DNA of 64,000 nucleotides from Aselliscus stoliczkanus (GCA_033961575.1 CM066736.1:5055501-5119500), one strand, 5' to 3'; shown: positions 34,761-46,933, counted from the stretch's first letter. Made by a program: numbers and translations. The notes: a model not told the origin generated them from the sequence alone.

Positions 34761-36723
34761 ACAGCATTAAACACAGTGTCTGGCAGTCAGTACACCATAT
34801 TATGGCTTTTTATGTCAACATGTTGAGGCACACAAGTAATTGCCCTTGGGATTCCCAGCTGCTCCAGTCACTGCCTGAATTATGCTCCCAGCTGCCCCGT
34901 GGAGGTGGGAAAGTCAGCATTCCTATCAGCATCAAAGAACCATATATCATCCTGAAAGAAATCTGTAAAAACCCACACTTCTGCTTTTAATTCTACTCTT
35001 AGTTTTAATTCTTTTCTGGGCTTCTCCTTTTTTGCTCCATCTTAATAAACATGGGTTCCTAAAGCAAGTTCCTTGTCCGCTGTGTGACCCGATGTGAAAT
35101 GGCTCAGAAGACTTTACCTTCCAAACAAAAAAAGTCTAAAAAAAAACCCCAGAAGCAGCGGTTCTCGCAAAAAACAAACAAAAAACCCAGCAAGAACAAA
35201 CAAAACAAAAGAAAAATCAAACAAAACCCCAAACACCGTCTTGATTCTTAATTTTACTTCCCTTTTTAAGTTCATGGAACTTAAACATCTTAGAATTTAG
35301 AAATTCATAAAAAAGGGAATCTTATCAGAAATGATAAGAAGAGTGTAGTTTGGATGACAAAGCTTTGTTTAAACTTCCTGGAATGGCAAAGTGTAATCGA
35401 TTTAGAAGATAATGTTTTCTCTCTTACTCGGGGTCTCTCAGGAAGTCAACTAAAAGCTAGAAGGGATATGAGGCCCTATATTCTATAGGACTTATAGGAA
35501 AAAAAAGAGCTACCCTTTATTGGTGCTGACAGTGTAAACATTTTAGTTCTGGTCTAGTCTCAGAGTGGGTTTCTTTACCCTTTATTAAAAGTGAAATGGT
35601 TAAGATGGGATGTGAAGTCACCCCACCACAGCGGGCTGCTTAGATGGGATTAGAGCTCTGGGGCACAAGGGGTTAAGGCAATTGTTTACATTTCTTCAGC
35701 AAGGTGGGCACCTGGCCACTTTGTCATGCCTGGTCTCATGCCTTCTGAATTTTCTAATCCCCAGACTCAAATCCACTTCTAATCCAGCAACATGACTCAA
35801 AAACCCCATCACCAGAGTGAGTGCATAAATGGCTCCGTAATTGGCAGGGCCGAGTGCAAAGGAAAATGCAAGGTCCCTTGTTCAAAAAGTATTAAGAATT
35901 TTAAGGTGGTGACAGCAGAGCATTAAACTAAACACAGGACCCTCTCAGCTCATCCACGAAGCTGGAACCATATCTCTATATATACATGTAGTCAGATGGA
36001 ATAAAGTCAGATGGCTCATATATGGGCCTCATCTATATTGAGCTTCCAGCGATGTCACAGTGGGAGTGGGGAGGGGTCAGTAGAATAAACTACTGTGAAG
36101 ATTCATTCATTCATTCACTCCCTCTTTCAAGGAACATTCAGTAGGCACCAGCTCTGTACTGGACACAGTGGAGCCACAATGAAAACCATAGCCCCTGACC
36201 AGAAACCAAGAAAAAAATAAAATAACCATTCAGGGTAACTACCTTGAAAGTGGTCAACATAGGGGTCTACAGGCAAACCCAGGGGCCCTTAACCCTGGTT
36301 TAAGGCTGGGAAGAGGGTTTTTGGAGGAAGTAACTCCTGAACTTAGCCCTGAAGGAAGGACAGGAGGCAACCAGGTGACTCAGTGGGGGAAAGGTGTCCC
36401 AATTAGAGGACAGAGGTGACAGCAGAGTGGGAACTGCAGGAAATCGATGAGACAGGGATGAAAAGCCCAGGCTGGGTTGCAACAGCCTGGTCAGACGTGA
36501 AGCCATGAGATCTGGGGAGAGGAAGGTCGTTACAATCCTTCTGGACAGAAAACTGGTGACTAGCCTTTCAGATTCCCATCTTTTTAAAAAAGAATTAAAC
36601 GTCCTTAATTACAGAAGGCATATATATGTTTTGTTCAGAATTTAAAGAACACACACATCTATAAAGTAAGAGGTAAACGTCTTCCTTTCATTTTTCTTAA
36701 TCTCATTTCCTAGATGTGATGAC

Positions 36724-36898
36724 ATTTTTTTTTTAATGGGGGAACAGTGTGTTTCTCCAGGACCCATCCGCTCCAAGTCCAGTAGTTGTTTCAATCTAGT
36801 CGTGGAGGGCACAGCTCAGTGGCCCATGTGGTGATCGAACCGGCAACCTTGGTGCTATGAGCCTGCGTTCTAACCACATGAGCTAACCGGCAGCCCCC
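36724..36898 (-). repeat. Monomeric VES-like tRNA SINE (~175 bp)
   Basis: Minus-strand copy of the same monomer as 26686-26861. Bordered by TAGATGTGATGAC (36711-36723) and TAGAAGTGATGAC (36899-36911). Confidence 0.9.
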
Positions 36899-36911
36899 TA
36901 GAAGTGATGAC

Positions 36912-37016
36912 TTTTTTTTTTTTGAGGGCAGTGTCTCTGGCCCTCATATGTAGGACCGAACTGGGGCCACTGGCTTCCCAAGCCAGCGCTTAACCACCGC
37001 GCCACTCGGCCGGCCC
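36912..37016 (-). repeat. Short tRNA-like SINE stacked on the previous SINE
   Basis: Minus-strand copy bordered by TAGAAGTGATGAC on both sides (36899-36911 and 37017-37029), the same target sequence used by the element before it. Confidence 0.92.
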
Positions 37017-37434
37017 TAGAAGTGATGACTTTTAACATTTGGGGTCTATACACACTTGCACACAAATAATGAGTCTTTGATTTTGTTTTGCTAAAGCAGG
37101 ATATATACATATAGGTATATATAATAAAGATTCACATATATATATAGTTTTACAAGGTGTTTTTTTTTTATCATGACTAGCTTCCCACAATGGAACAGAG
37201 ATCAAGTTCATTGTTTTTAACTATGTATCATTGTACAAACAAACCACATATAGTTTATTTAACTAATGGCCTTTTAATGGACATGTAAGTTATTTCCGAT
37301 TTTCCTCTATTGGCACCATGCTATGGTGAATATTCTGAATGATATATCTTTGGGCACATGTGCCATAGTTTTGGGGAGCTAGATTCTTAGACATGAATTG
37401 TTGGGTGAAAGGATAGGCATAGTGAGTGAGGCAG

Positions 37435-37690
37435 CATGCACACTGGCTGAGAGTACAGCCCTGGAGCCAGACTGTCTGGGCTCAAATCTCATCTCCTTTA
37501 CTTACTAACTGTGCAACCTCAGGCAAGTTACGTAGCCTCTCAATGCTTTACTTTCCGTGTCTGTAAAATGGGGACAAGAATGGTGCCTGCCGCAAAGGGC
37601 TGTTGTGAGTACTAACTGGGTTTAGATGGATCAGGCACTTATAATAGCGCCCAACATACAGTAAGCACTATTTCTAATAGCTCTTACTAT
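37435..37690 (+). repeat. MIR, nearly full length
   Basis: GAGAGTACAGCCCTGGAGCC, AGACTGTCTGGGCTCAAATC, TGTGCAACCTCAGGCAAGTT, CTGTAAAATGGGGACAAGAA and CATACAGTAAGCACTATTTC in MIR order. Confidence 0.88.
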
Positions 37691-38057
37691 TATCTTGTAT
37701 TAGCTCTTATTAAAATCTTTTAGGTACTGCCACATTGCCCAGCAAAAAGGCTGAACCACCTTAGACTCCCACCCACAATGGATGAAAAGCCTTCTTCCAC
37801 ACTCTTGCCAACAGGCTCTTATTTGTTTTGTTTGTTTAATAAGCATTTCTTCTTTTTGTAAAAAAAAAAAAAGACAAAAATAAACAAAAACAACTTGACT
37901 CCGTTTAAGTGACAATTTTTGTTGTTGTTGTGTGCATATTTGGTGTTGTACCCATGAAGGCTTTGTCTAAGCCGAAGTCATGAAGACTTACTTACTCTTA
38001 GATTTTCTTCTAAGAATTTTATGTCTTACATTTAAGTCTGTGATTTAGTTTGAGTTC

Positions 38058-38167
38058 TTTTTTTTTTTTTTTTGAGGGCAGTGTCACTGGCCCTCATATG
38101 TGGGATTTGAACCGGGGCCGCCGGCCTTCCAAGCCAGCGCTCAACCACCGCACCACTCGGCTGGCCC
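38058..38167 (-). repeat. Short tRNA-like SINE
   Basis: Minus-strand copy; TTGAGTTC repeats at 38050-38057 and 38168-38175. Confidence 0.9.
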
Positions 38168-38268
38168 TTGAGTTCATTTTTATGTACAGTGCATGGAAGG
38201 GGCCCTACCTCATTCTTTTGCATGTGGCCCTCCGGTTGTCCAAGCAGCATTTATGAAAAAGACTATTC

Positions 38269-38484
38269 TGGGGGTGGCCGGGTGGCTCAGTTGGTTAGAG
38301 CGCATGCTATGAATAACAAGGTTGCCGCTCCAATTCCCCCATGGGATGGTGGGCTGCATCCCCTGCAACTCTAGATTGAAAATGGCGACTGGACTTGGAG
38401 CTGAGCTGTGCCCTCCACAACTACAATAGATAGAAGGACAACGACTTGGAGCTGATGGGTCCTGGAAAACACAATGTTCCCCCC
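38269..38484 (+). repeat. Monomeric VES-like tRNA SINE (~215 bp)
   Basis: GGTGGCCGGGTGGCTCAG head with TTAGAGCGCATGC, then GGGATGGTGGGCTGC and a TGGGTCCTGGAAAACACAAT 3' region. Flanked by AAAAAGACTATTC (38256-38268, 38485-38497). Confidence 0.9.
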
Positions 38485-38729
38485 AAAAAGACTATTCCAT
38501 CCCCATTGATCTGTCTTAGCACCCTTTTAAACACCAGCTGACCGTGAGTGCAAGGGGTTATTTCTGGACTCTCAGTCCTACTGTATTGTTCTACAGTCTA
38601 CCCTGTACCAGTACCACACTGTCTTATTACAGTAGCTTTGCAGTAAGTTTTTAAATTGAGAAGTGTGAGTTTTTGAACTTTGTTCTTCTTTTTCAAGATT
38701 ATTTGATTATTTTGGTTTGCACTTAGGCC

Positions 38730-39134
38730 TTTTTTTTTTTTTTTAAGATTTTATTGGGGATTTGGGGAAGGGGAATTGGGGAAAGGGAACAGCCAAGTTG
38801 TTGTCCTTCAATCTTAGTTGTGGAGGGCGCAGCTAGCTCAGCTCCAAGTCCAATCGCTACCTGGCTGCCCGTCGGCAGCTCAGGGCAGCTCAGCTCAAGG
38901 TGCCATGTTCACTCTTAGTTGCAGGTGGGCACAGCCCACCATTCCATGTAGGAGTCAAACCAGCAACCCTGTTGTTAGGAGCACATGCTCTCACCAGCTG
39001 AGCCATCCTGTCCTGTTGGCAGCTCAGTGACAGCTCAGCTCAGGCGCAGCTCACTGGCCCATGTGGCAGCTCATGCGGCAACCCTGTTGCTCAGAGCTCG
39101 CGCTCTTAATCAACTGGGCCACTCAGTCAGCCCC
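38730..39134 (-). repeat. Long dimeric tRNA-derived SINE
   Basis: Minus-strand copy: T-tract, AAGATTTTATTGGGGA (reverse of CCCCAATAAAATCTT), two tRNA-like units read backwards, and the head ending CTGGGCCACTCAGTCAGCCCC. Confidence 0.88.
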
Positions 39135-40500
39135 AGCCTCAGTTTTCTAATCTGTAAAAGGGGATGATTATCATATTAGCACATCACTCACAGGGGTTTT
39201 ATGAGAATTAAATGAGGTCAGGGCCTGGCACAAAGCAAACTGTTGATATATGGTAGCTACTATTACTTTTAATGAAAAAGAAAGAGTTTCATCCAGTTCC
39301 GTGGCACACATTCAAGCTGTAATAAGAAATGTAGGCATGGAAGTTCAAGTTAATTGTGGAAGTCATAGATTTTAAGTGGAGTTTCCACAAAACTCAGCGG
39401 GATCACTGCCTTAGCCAGTGAAATGATTCATTATAACAAGTTTCTGTACAACTCATGCACTGGTAAGAAAAAAGAAAACAAATACATAAATGCGGGACAC
39501 ATACAAGACAAAACACGCTCATGGTGCAGTGGGAAGACAGGAAATCCCACAACAGGCACCAGAATCTGGAGGGGGCCGGGGGGTGGCCAGAATTTATACT
39601 CTGCTTGAGTAGATGTGAACTTTGGTTTAGAATCATAGACGGGGAGAGCTGGAAGGAAGCTTGAAGATCATCTAATTCCTCAATTTACACAAGAGGAAAC
39701 TGAGGGGTCAAGAGGTTTCACAGAGCAAGAACAAGCAACTGATCTCTCCAGTTTTTCTGTTTTTTTCAAATGTAACAATATGTATTGTTCTGCTTTTCTA
39801 AATGTTGTTCAGGACTATTGTTTCAAAAAGAAACCAAATATTGTAAAATTTAGAAAGGGAGAGTCCCTGGCCAATTTTAGCTTCCAGAAAGAACTCTAGT
39901 TAATACTCGGTTTTACTGACTTTTTGTTAATAGACCCTTAGGATTTGACAAGTCATTGACAAGTCCACATCTGTCCCAGAAGGAAGTGTGATATTCACAG
40001 GCAGCAAAGACATAAAATAAATACCAGTTATTTCACTAGAGCCTTAAGACACCCACATCATGTGACCTCAATCCAGTGAGGCCTTATAGAGGAGGCAGTC
40101 ACGTCCTAAGAGGCGGTATGTGTGATGGTTAGCAACACAGACTTTGAAGCCAGTGTCAGATCCATACTCAAGCTCTGGTCTTATTAGCTCGGAAGCCCTG
40201 ACTATATGACCAACCTCTCTGAGCTTCACTTTCCTCAATTTGAAACCTGAATCACTCATAGTCCCTACCTCATGGATCGCAGCCAAGGAAGAACAAGATA
40301 CTGTCTTAAAGCACTGAGTGTGGGGTCTGACACACTGGAAGCTCCCTGTGACATAGGTGCCAACATTATCTTCATCATCAAGTATGTCTGGTTCCCATGG
40401 GAGTCTAATATTTGATCATCCTGACTAATTTACTGTCAAGAGTCTACAGACCTCTAGTACTGAACCTGGGTATGCAACCAAAGAAACAAATTTCCTATTT

Positions 40501-40606
40501 CTTTTTTTTTTTGAGGGCAGTGTCACTGGCCCTCTCATGCGGGATCTGAACCGGGGCCTCTGGCCTCCCAAGCCAGCACTCAACCACCACGCCACTCGCC
40601 CGCCCC
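40501..40606 (-). repeat. Short tRNA-like SINE
   Basis: Minus-strand copy framed by ACAAATTTCCTATTTC (40486-40501, 40607-40622). Confidence 0.92.
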
Positions 40607-40863
40607 ACAAATTTCCTATTTCTAACTCAAAGTAGAAGCAACACAATTTGGAAAACTCTAGCAAAGCAAGAATTCAACAGACCCAAATATCACAGGGTAG
40701 AACTGTTCTGTAGGATTACATCCAATTATCCTGCAAAGCGAACCACTGATGTGTGAAATGGTGACCAGCTGTGATGCAGAGCTCAAAGTCCTCCCAGTCC
40801 TCTATTCTAAATTTAATTTTCAAAAAATGGGGGCTTTTAAAATATCACATGCTTAGCGGGGGA

Positions 40864-40865
<2 letters not shown>

Positions 40866-40894
<29 letters not shown>

Positions 40895-40911
40895 TGTGTG
40901 TGTGTGTGTGG
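40866..40911. repeat. GT dinucleotide microsatellite
   Basis: About 22 GT units with one GG interruption, about 0.95 kb upstream of HCAR2. Confidence 0.93.
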
Positions 40912-41850
40912 CGGGGGGCATGAGGTGTACAGGAAATCTCTGCACTTTCTGCTCAATTTGGCTGTAAATCTAAAACTGCCCTGAAAAAGTAAAGTTTATT
41001 CGTTTTCTAAAAATCACATACTTAAACGTAAGTCACTTGAGCATGGAAGCATATCAATATCCAACACAAACAAACAAAAGCCCCAATTTGTAACATACCA
41101 CTGGCAACGCAAACTAGGTTCAAGTTTTCAGACATCTTATGAAATTTTATGCTGCTCTCACGTCGCTTTTTTTTTTTTTCTTCCCTCCCCTTTCTTTCCC
41201 TAACTAGAGATTAACTACAGATTTCTGGTGTGGAAAAAGCAAGCCATGTTTGTACAGAGACGATGGCATGGGAACATCAAATGCAACAGACTGTCCCTAT
41301 AAAATAGACAATTACTGTCTTCTCGGCCTTTTCCAGAAGAAATAATATGCTTGCAGTTTCCTAGATCAAATGCATGCTAATATTTCCTACTCATGCTTAA
41401 CGTTTCTGGAAAGCCATGCCATCTAGCACAGGAAGCTATTTATTATTGCTGCTGTTTTTTGCTCACCATGTAAGCCAACCACAGGACAGTGAATTAATTT
41501 TCCGACAGGGAGTACTCTCTGTGTAGGTGGGATGCCCTCCACCTTTCAGTAATTCACAAATGACAGTCGGCTTGCCTAAACTTATCCTTTACCTTTAGAG
41601 AATTTTGTGGGTTCCTGTCTGGCCAGGGGACTTCTATTACTTGTTTATGCAAACAGCAGGTTGCATAAGAGCCTTGCTGCCTTTTTTTTTTTTTTTTGGC
41701 GATTTCGTAGTTTCCTGGTAACCATTCAGTCATCTGTTTCAACACCCTGACATGACATAAAGGCGGACACTGAACCACACAATCGCCACACTGACACACA
41801 CCTCTTTCCTTGAGCATTCACTTAGGCGAGGCGCTCCCGGGCTCCCCTGG

Positions 41851-41862
41851 ATGCACTCATGA
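41851..41862 (+). promoter_or_regulatory. Three-codon upstream ORF overlapping the HCAR2 start
   Basis: ATG CAC TCA TGA: the upstream ATG is eight bases before the HCAR2 start, and its TGA (41860-41862) shares two bases with the HCAR2 ATG (41859-41861). Both ATGs lack a purine at -3, so leaky scanning is likely. Confidence 0.7.
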
Positions 41863-42950
41863 ACCCACACCACCAGCAGACGCATTTTCTGGAGATCCAC
41901 AACAAGAACTGCTGTGTGTTCAGGGACAACTTCATCGCCAACGTCCTGCCGCCGGTGCTGGCGCTGGAGTTCGTGTTTGGGCTCCTGGGCAATGGCCTTG
42001 CCCTGTGGGTTTTCTGCTTCCATCTCAAGTCCTGGAAATCCAGCCGGATTTTCCTGTTCAACTTGGCCGTGGCTGACTTTCTCCTCATCATCTGCCTGCC
42101 CTTCCTGACGGACAACTACGTGAGGAAGTGGGACTGGAAGTTCGGGGACATCCCTTGCCGGCTGATGCTGTTCATGCTGGCCATGAATCGCCAAGGCAGC
42201 ATCATCTTCCTCACCGTGGTGGCTGTGGACAGGTATTTCCGAGTGGTCCACCCCCACCACGCCCTGAACAAGATCTCCAACCGGACGGCAGCCGTCGTCT
42301 CCTGCCTGCTGTGGGCCCTCACCATCGGCCTGACCACTCACCTCCTGTACAACAAGATGATGATCAGGAACCACGACGCGAACCTGTGCAGCAGCTTCAG
42401 CATCTGCCAAACCTTCAGGTGGCACGACGCCATGTTTCTGCTGGAGTTCTTCATGCCCCTGAGCATCATCCTGTTCTGCTCGGTCAGGATCATCTGGAGC
42501 CTGCGGCAGAGGCAGATGGACAGGCACGCCAAGATCAAGAGAGCCATCATCTTCATCATGGTGGTGGCTGTGGTCTTCGTCATCTGCTTCCTGCCCAGTG
42601 TGGCCGCACGCATCCGCATTTTCTGGCTCCTGCACACGAAGGGGACGAAGAACTGTGACATCTACCGCTCGGTCGACCTGGCGTTTTTCATCACCCTCAG
42701 CTTCACCTACATGAACAGCATGCTGGACCCGTTGGTGTACTATTTCTCCAGCCCATCTTTCCCCAACTTCTTCTCCACCTTGATCAGCCGCTGCCTCCGG
42801 AAGAAGACTCCGGAAGAGCCAGATAATAACCGGAGCACAAGCGTGGAGCTCACGGGGGATCTGAATACTTCCAGGAGTATTCCAGGGGCTTTCATGGCCA
42901 ACCCCTCTGAGCCGTGCAGCCTCTCTTATTTGACTCCAGCCTCTCCTTAA
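41859..42950 (+). CDS. HCAR2: HCAR2, hydroxycarboxylic acid receptor 2 (niacin / 3-hydroxybutyrate receptor, GPR109A)
   Basis: Class A GPCR on adipocytes, myeloid cells and colon epithelium, activated by 3-hydroxybutyrate, butyrate and niacin; Gi coupling lowers cAMP and lipolysis. The intact single-exon ORF is 363 codons, the same length as human HCAR2. Seen: GN45 in TM1, LAVAD73 in TM2, Cys100 and Cys177 for the TM3-loop 2 disulfide, DRY (124-126), CFLP (243-246) and DPLVY (290-294). The reported niacin-site residues Asn86, Trp91, Arg111, Ser178, Phe276 and Tyr284 are all kept. The long C-terminal tail ([12 protein letters not shown]) marks it as HCAR2-like rather than HCAR1. HCAR3 is a hominoid duplicate, so the absence of a third copy is expected. 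The gene is clearly paralogous to HCAR1 in direct orientation. Confidence 0.97.
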   Translation: MNPHHQQTHFLEIHNKNCCVFRDNFIANVLPPVLALEFVFGLLGNGLALWVFCFHLKSWKSSRIFLFNLAVADFLLIICLPFLTDNYVRKWDWKFGDIPCRLMLFMLAMNRQGSIIFLTVVAVDRYFRVVHPHHALNKISNRTAAVVSCLLWALTIGLTTHLLYNKMMIRNHDANLCSSFSICQTFRWHDAMFLLEFFMPLSIILFCSVRIIWSLRQRQMDRHAKIKRAIIFIMVVAVVFVICFLPSVAARIRIFWLLHTKGTKNCDIYRSVDLAFFITLSFTYMNSMLDPLVYYFSSPSFPNFFSTLISRCLRKKTPEEPDNNRSTSVELTGDLNTSRSIPGAFMANPSEPCSLSYLTPASP

Positions 42951-43855
42951 ATAACCACGCTGAGAAGGGAGATTGTCACCGAGAACCAAGATCTCTGGGG
43001 AAGCAGATGGGCTGTTGCACATAGTAACATCACCAGACTCGGCCTGAGGTTTCCTGGAACTTCCCGGCTCTGAGAAACCGATTTAGAGAAGCGGTGTGAC
43101 AGAGCGGGCTGCTTGGTTGCAGAGTGTCACCACAGAAATCTTGGAGGAATGGAGACTAAAGTTTCTATGCATCTGAAACTTCCGCTCCATCTCAGACACT
43201 TGCAGAAGTGAAGATGGCAAAACTGTCCACGTTTCTGCCAAGCGAAGTGGAGCCAGAGATAGCCATCGGCACCTGTGATTCACGGGCCTCTTTCCTTCAC
43301 CTGCCTGAGCCTTGGATGGTTCTCAGCTCCCGGGGCCATGCCTAGCCTGTTCAAGGCTCCAGCTGGGAAAAGCAGAGCTAAGTGACCGGAGGGGAGTTAC
43401 TGTTAACTGGGGGGAGCCCGGGTATCATTATAGCAGCCAGTAGATCACCTGGGTTCCGTGGGATTGATGCATCTTTTAGCCAAGCTTTAGCAGAAACGGA
43501 TTAGACAAAGAGATTCATGACGTTTGGTGAATGGCTGAGTTTCCAGTGGTGGTAAGAAGGGAATCAGCCCCAAGAGGTACTGGGCCAAGCAAGCAGTGTT
43601 GCTAAGGAAAAGGAAATAGCATTTGTGTCCTAACCTGCAACTAATCCATTCCTCTCTTGTTGACACTAATTTGAAGGTTGAGCAGTTAAAAAGGCTTCAG
43701 GGGAAAGAGCTGCTTCCCACCTCTGTTTGGTTTTATCATTAAAAGGGAAATGCTGCCCAGTGGTTAGAGGGGGAGCCTTCTTCCCGGTTCATTTGTCTGT
43801 GTTTCTGTACTTCATAAGAAATCTACCACTTCAATAAACTTTGATATGAGACACA
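42951..43855 (+). other. HCAR2: Probable HCAR2 3' UTR
   Basis: About 900 bases free of recognisable repeats, ending at the AATAAA of 43833-43838 with a GT-rich stretch (TGGTGTTGCATATGTCTGGG) just after it. Known HCAR2 transcripts have a 3' UTR of comparable size. Confidence 0.65.
43833..43838 (+). terminator. HCAR2: Polyadenylation signal of HCAR2
   Basis: AATAAA, with a CA cleavage candidate about 15 bases later and a GT-rich downstream element. Confidence 0.7.
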
Positions 43856-44689
43856 CAGCCTGGTGTTGCATATGTCTGGGTGACGGTTCACTGAAACGGC
43901 CTTCTTACTTAAGCAGAGACCTTTATGGGTTGTGAACTGTGTCCTGGTAGACAAATGCTGTCTACTGTCAAGTAAGCAACGACACAGACGCTGAGCTGCC
44001 TGGTGAGACAGTTAAGTAAAAAATGCCACATTCATTGGTGCCAGCATGGGACAGGGCATGGGATAAACAAAACACAATTAATTTAGAAGGGTAGTTATAG
44101 ACAGGATTACAAGAGCACTTACGATTTTTATTGCAAGTTCAGTGAGTATTGCTATTACTATTTGGGTCTTTAAAAAGGAATCAGGTCCCAAGGGGAGTTT
44201 TGCATAGAGGTGGGAAGCAAGGACTTCCTATGGAATAGTTTCAGTTCCCAGTTCTGGGATGGAAAGGAGACGTACTGGTTTGACTGTGATGGGTCCAAGT
44301 TTCTGTTATGCTTTCATTTCCAGCTTCTGTCACTCCTTGACTCTTGAGCAAGACGAGGCTTGCTTTGACATTCTGGCTTGGATACAGATGAGAAATGCAG
44401 ATATCCAGACTCCCAGGCCCAGTTGACTGGCAGTCAGTGAAGGAAGGTAGACAGTTCTTGAATTTTTTACACATTTTCGGAGCACTTTGCTTATCTGGTT
44501 CTCCAATCAATTCCTAGAGGTAGCAAGGTAAAAGCAGAAAGCACCGACTTCAAAAGAAGAGGAGGCAGAGATGAGCTCAGAGGAAAGGAGGGATTCCCCA
44601 GCCTCTCCTGCATTGAGTCAGCAGGAGCCCAGCTGTGAAATTCCAATCTAGTTGGAACCAGCGACTCACATTTGTTCATTTGCTCCAGC

Positions 44690-45060
44690 ATTCCATCAGC
44701 TTTTGTGAATTAAGCACCAACTAGGTGCTGGATGCTGCTCTGGAGGTGGAAATAGAACAAGGAACAAGGTGTCCAAGCCCCTCTTCTGAAAGAACTCGCA
44801 TTCATGGGGAGGAGGCAGACAGCGGAGTGTCCAAGTGAATGCAAAGGGAACTTGGGGTAGCTATGAGTATTAAAAAGACAGCAAAGTAGGGAGACAGGCT
44901 AAAAAAGGGAGTGGGGCTGGGATTACTGAAAGGTCTCTATGAGGAAGTGACCTTGAAGTGAGCCATGAATGACCAGACAGAGCAAATAATGCAAACATCC
45001 AGGGGCAGAGCATCCTGGGCAGAGGGCATGGTAAGTGCAAAGGCCCTGAGGTGAGCATGA
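44690..45060 (-). repeat. L2-like relic
   Basis: Reverse-complement L2 pattern: AAGCACCAACTAGGTGCTGG, then AGTGACCTTGAAGTGAGCC and GGCAGAGGGCATGGTAAGTG followed by CAAAGGCCCTGAGG. Confidence 0.65.
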
Positions 45061-46535
45061 GTTTGGTGTGTGTGAGCCTACTCGTTTACTAGGGCTGCCT
45101 TGACAAAGTATCATAGACTTGGCAGCTTAAAACAGCAAAACTGTATTCTCTCTCAGCTCTGGAGGCCAGAAGTCCAAATCAAGGTGTCAGCAGGAGTGGT
45201 TCCTTCTGGAGGCTCTGAGGTGTTGTTGGCTGCTTGCTCGTGGTTGTGAAAGAATTCAGCAGGCACATAGGCTTACAGAAGGAAGATTTATTAAAGTAAG
45301 AGGAGGGTTGGCTGGGCAGAGTCTGCTGGCTTGAAGTCTTTGTTTCATCTGAAGTCTTATGTTTTCTAACCAGGATGTAAATTGCTTTGGCCAGTTTGGG
45401 GATCTTCTATTGAGATCAGCTTTGTCCGTTGGGGTGGGGGAAGATGTGGTTAAACTGGTTATCAACCTTTGCATATGATATATAAATTTACATTGAGCCA
45501 GGAGTGGATCCCATATAGATGCAAAAACCTCTCCCAAGTCAGTTTCAGGGCCAGGCATGCCAGGCTGAAGTAAACAGAATCATTGACACTGGGATGCATA
45601 GTAAATGTATTGTGAACAGAGTCACTAAGGTTTAGTGGGAAGGTGACAAAGAAAAGAAAGGAAAAAAAGCTTTCAAAAAGTCCCAAGTTAAATTATACTT
45701 GTTAAATCGAATTATACCGGAGGTCCAAATTTCAGAATAGAAGATTTAGTGTCACCATTACATGCCCCTCCCAACACCCCCCACCCCCCACACACACCCC
45801 ACTTCTGGTAGCTGTTGGCAATTCGTGGCATTTGTTGGCTGGAAGATGTCTGTGTCGTCTCCTTTTCCATCTCATGTAAGGAAGGATACTTGCCACTGGA
45901 TTTAGGGTCCACCCTCATCTAGGATGATCTTATCTTGAGATCCTTACCAGGAGCCAGGAGCATCTACAAAGATCCTGGCTCCAAAGAAGGCCGTGTTCTG
46001 AGATCCTGGCAGGTGGCCCTGCCTTTCCATGTCCAGTTCTACTTATGACGGTGAACTTCGTGAGAGGTAACTTTTCACACCAACTCAACCCACTACAATG
46101 AGGAACAGAGGCGAGGCCAGGGTGGTTCGGTACAATGAGTATAGGGTCTGCTGGGTGATGAGGTAAAGAACCCCTGTTGTACAAAAATAATGAAAGACAC
46201 GAGAAAAAAATAGAACACATTACAGTAAGTGAAAAATAGTTTTAAAACAGAATATGATCTCAATTCTCTTTTAAAATTTGTGCATCTGTGCAAATATGCA
46301 TGGAGCGACAGACAAGAACACAAACCAAAGCCATAATGTGGATTCTACCTGGGTGGTGGGGTTACAGGTGATTTTCCTGTTCCTCTCTGGACATCTTCCT
46401 CTTTTTAAATTGTCAGTGGTGAACTGGGTTACTATTGTAATTATTTGCAAAGGTATATTGTTTTAAACATTAAATCACCTTTGGTTATAAAATAAGAGTG
46501 CCGTCATATTCCTTGATCATCAACGATATTTATTT

Positions 46536-46760
46536 AAAAACTTTATTGGAGAACAATGTGTTTTTCCCAGGACCCATCAGCTCTAAGTCAAGTTGTTGTC
46601 CCTCAATCTTAGTTGTGGAGGGCGCGGCTCAGTTCCAAGTCCAGTTGCCTTTTTCAATCTAGTTGCGGAGGGCGCAGCTCACTGGCCCATGTGGGACTCG
46701 AACTGGCAACCCTGTTGCTCAGAGCGTGAGCTTTAACCAACTGAGCCACCCGGCCGTCCC
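46536..46760 (-). repeat. VES-like tRNA SINE with internal duplication (~225 bp)
   Basis: Minus-strand copy; the segment TCTAGTTGYGGAGGGCGCAGC-like appears twice, so the body is partly duplicated. Flanked by CAACGATATTTATT / CAATGATATTTATT. Confidence 0.85.
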
Positions 46761-46890
46761 TTTCAATGATATTTATTAAGAGAGTAGTCTCCTAAACACT
46801 TCTGCTTCCTTGTGCGGGGAAAGCCAACATAAATTTAAAATGGGAGCAAGCAATGTCATTCTGGGTTAAACCAATGGTGCGTTCTACTCA

Positions 46891-46894
<4 letters not shown>

Positions 46895-46931
<37 letters not shown>
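46895..46931. repeat. GT dinucleotide microsatellite
   Basis: About 18 uninterrupted GT units. Confidence 0.93.

Positions 46932-46933
<2 letters not shown>

Larger units (their letters stand above)
33193..41858. other. HCAR1 3' region and HCAR1-HCAR2 spacer
   Basis: No exon is recognised. It contains a G-homopolymer (33387-33402), an ATTC microsatellite (33928-33952), MIR relics at 34490-34760, 37435-37690 and 40115-40300, L2-like sequence near 36100-36560, several SINEs listed separately, and a GT microsatellite at 40866-40911. The first plus-strand AATAAA after HCAR1 that I saw is at 35044-35049, a possible distal poly(A) signal. HCAR2 promoter elements should lie in the last few hundred bases; only an ATAAAGG near 41757 resembles a TATA box. 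Confidence 0.5.

Noticed and set aside
41739..43022. A 427-codon ORF on the minus strand spanning all of HCAR2
   Set aside because: It is longer than HCAR2 itself, but its translation is low-complexity (runs of EE, HH, GQ, DD) with no domain. It is antisense to a conserved GPCR, and HCAR1 shows the same effect at 31969-32628. It is a mirror of GC-rich codon use.
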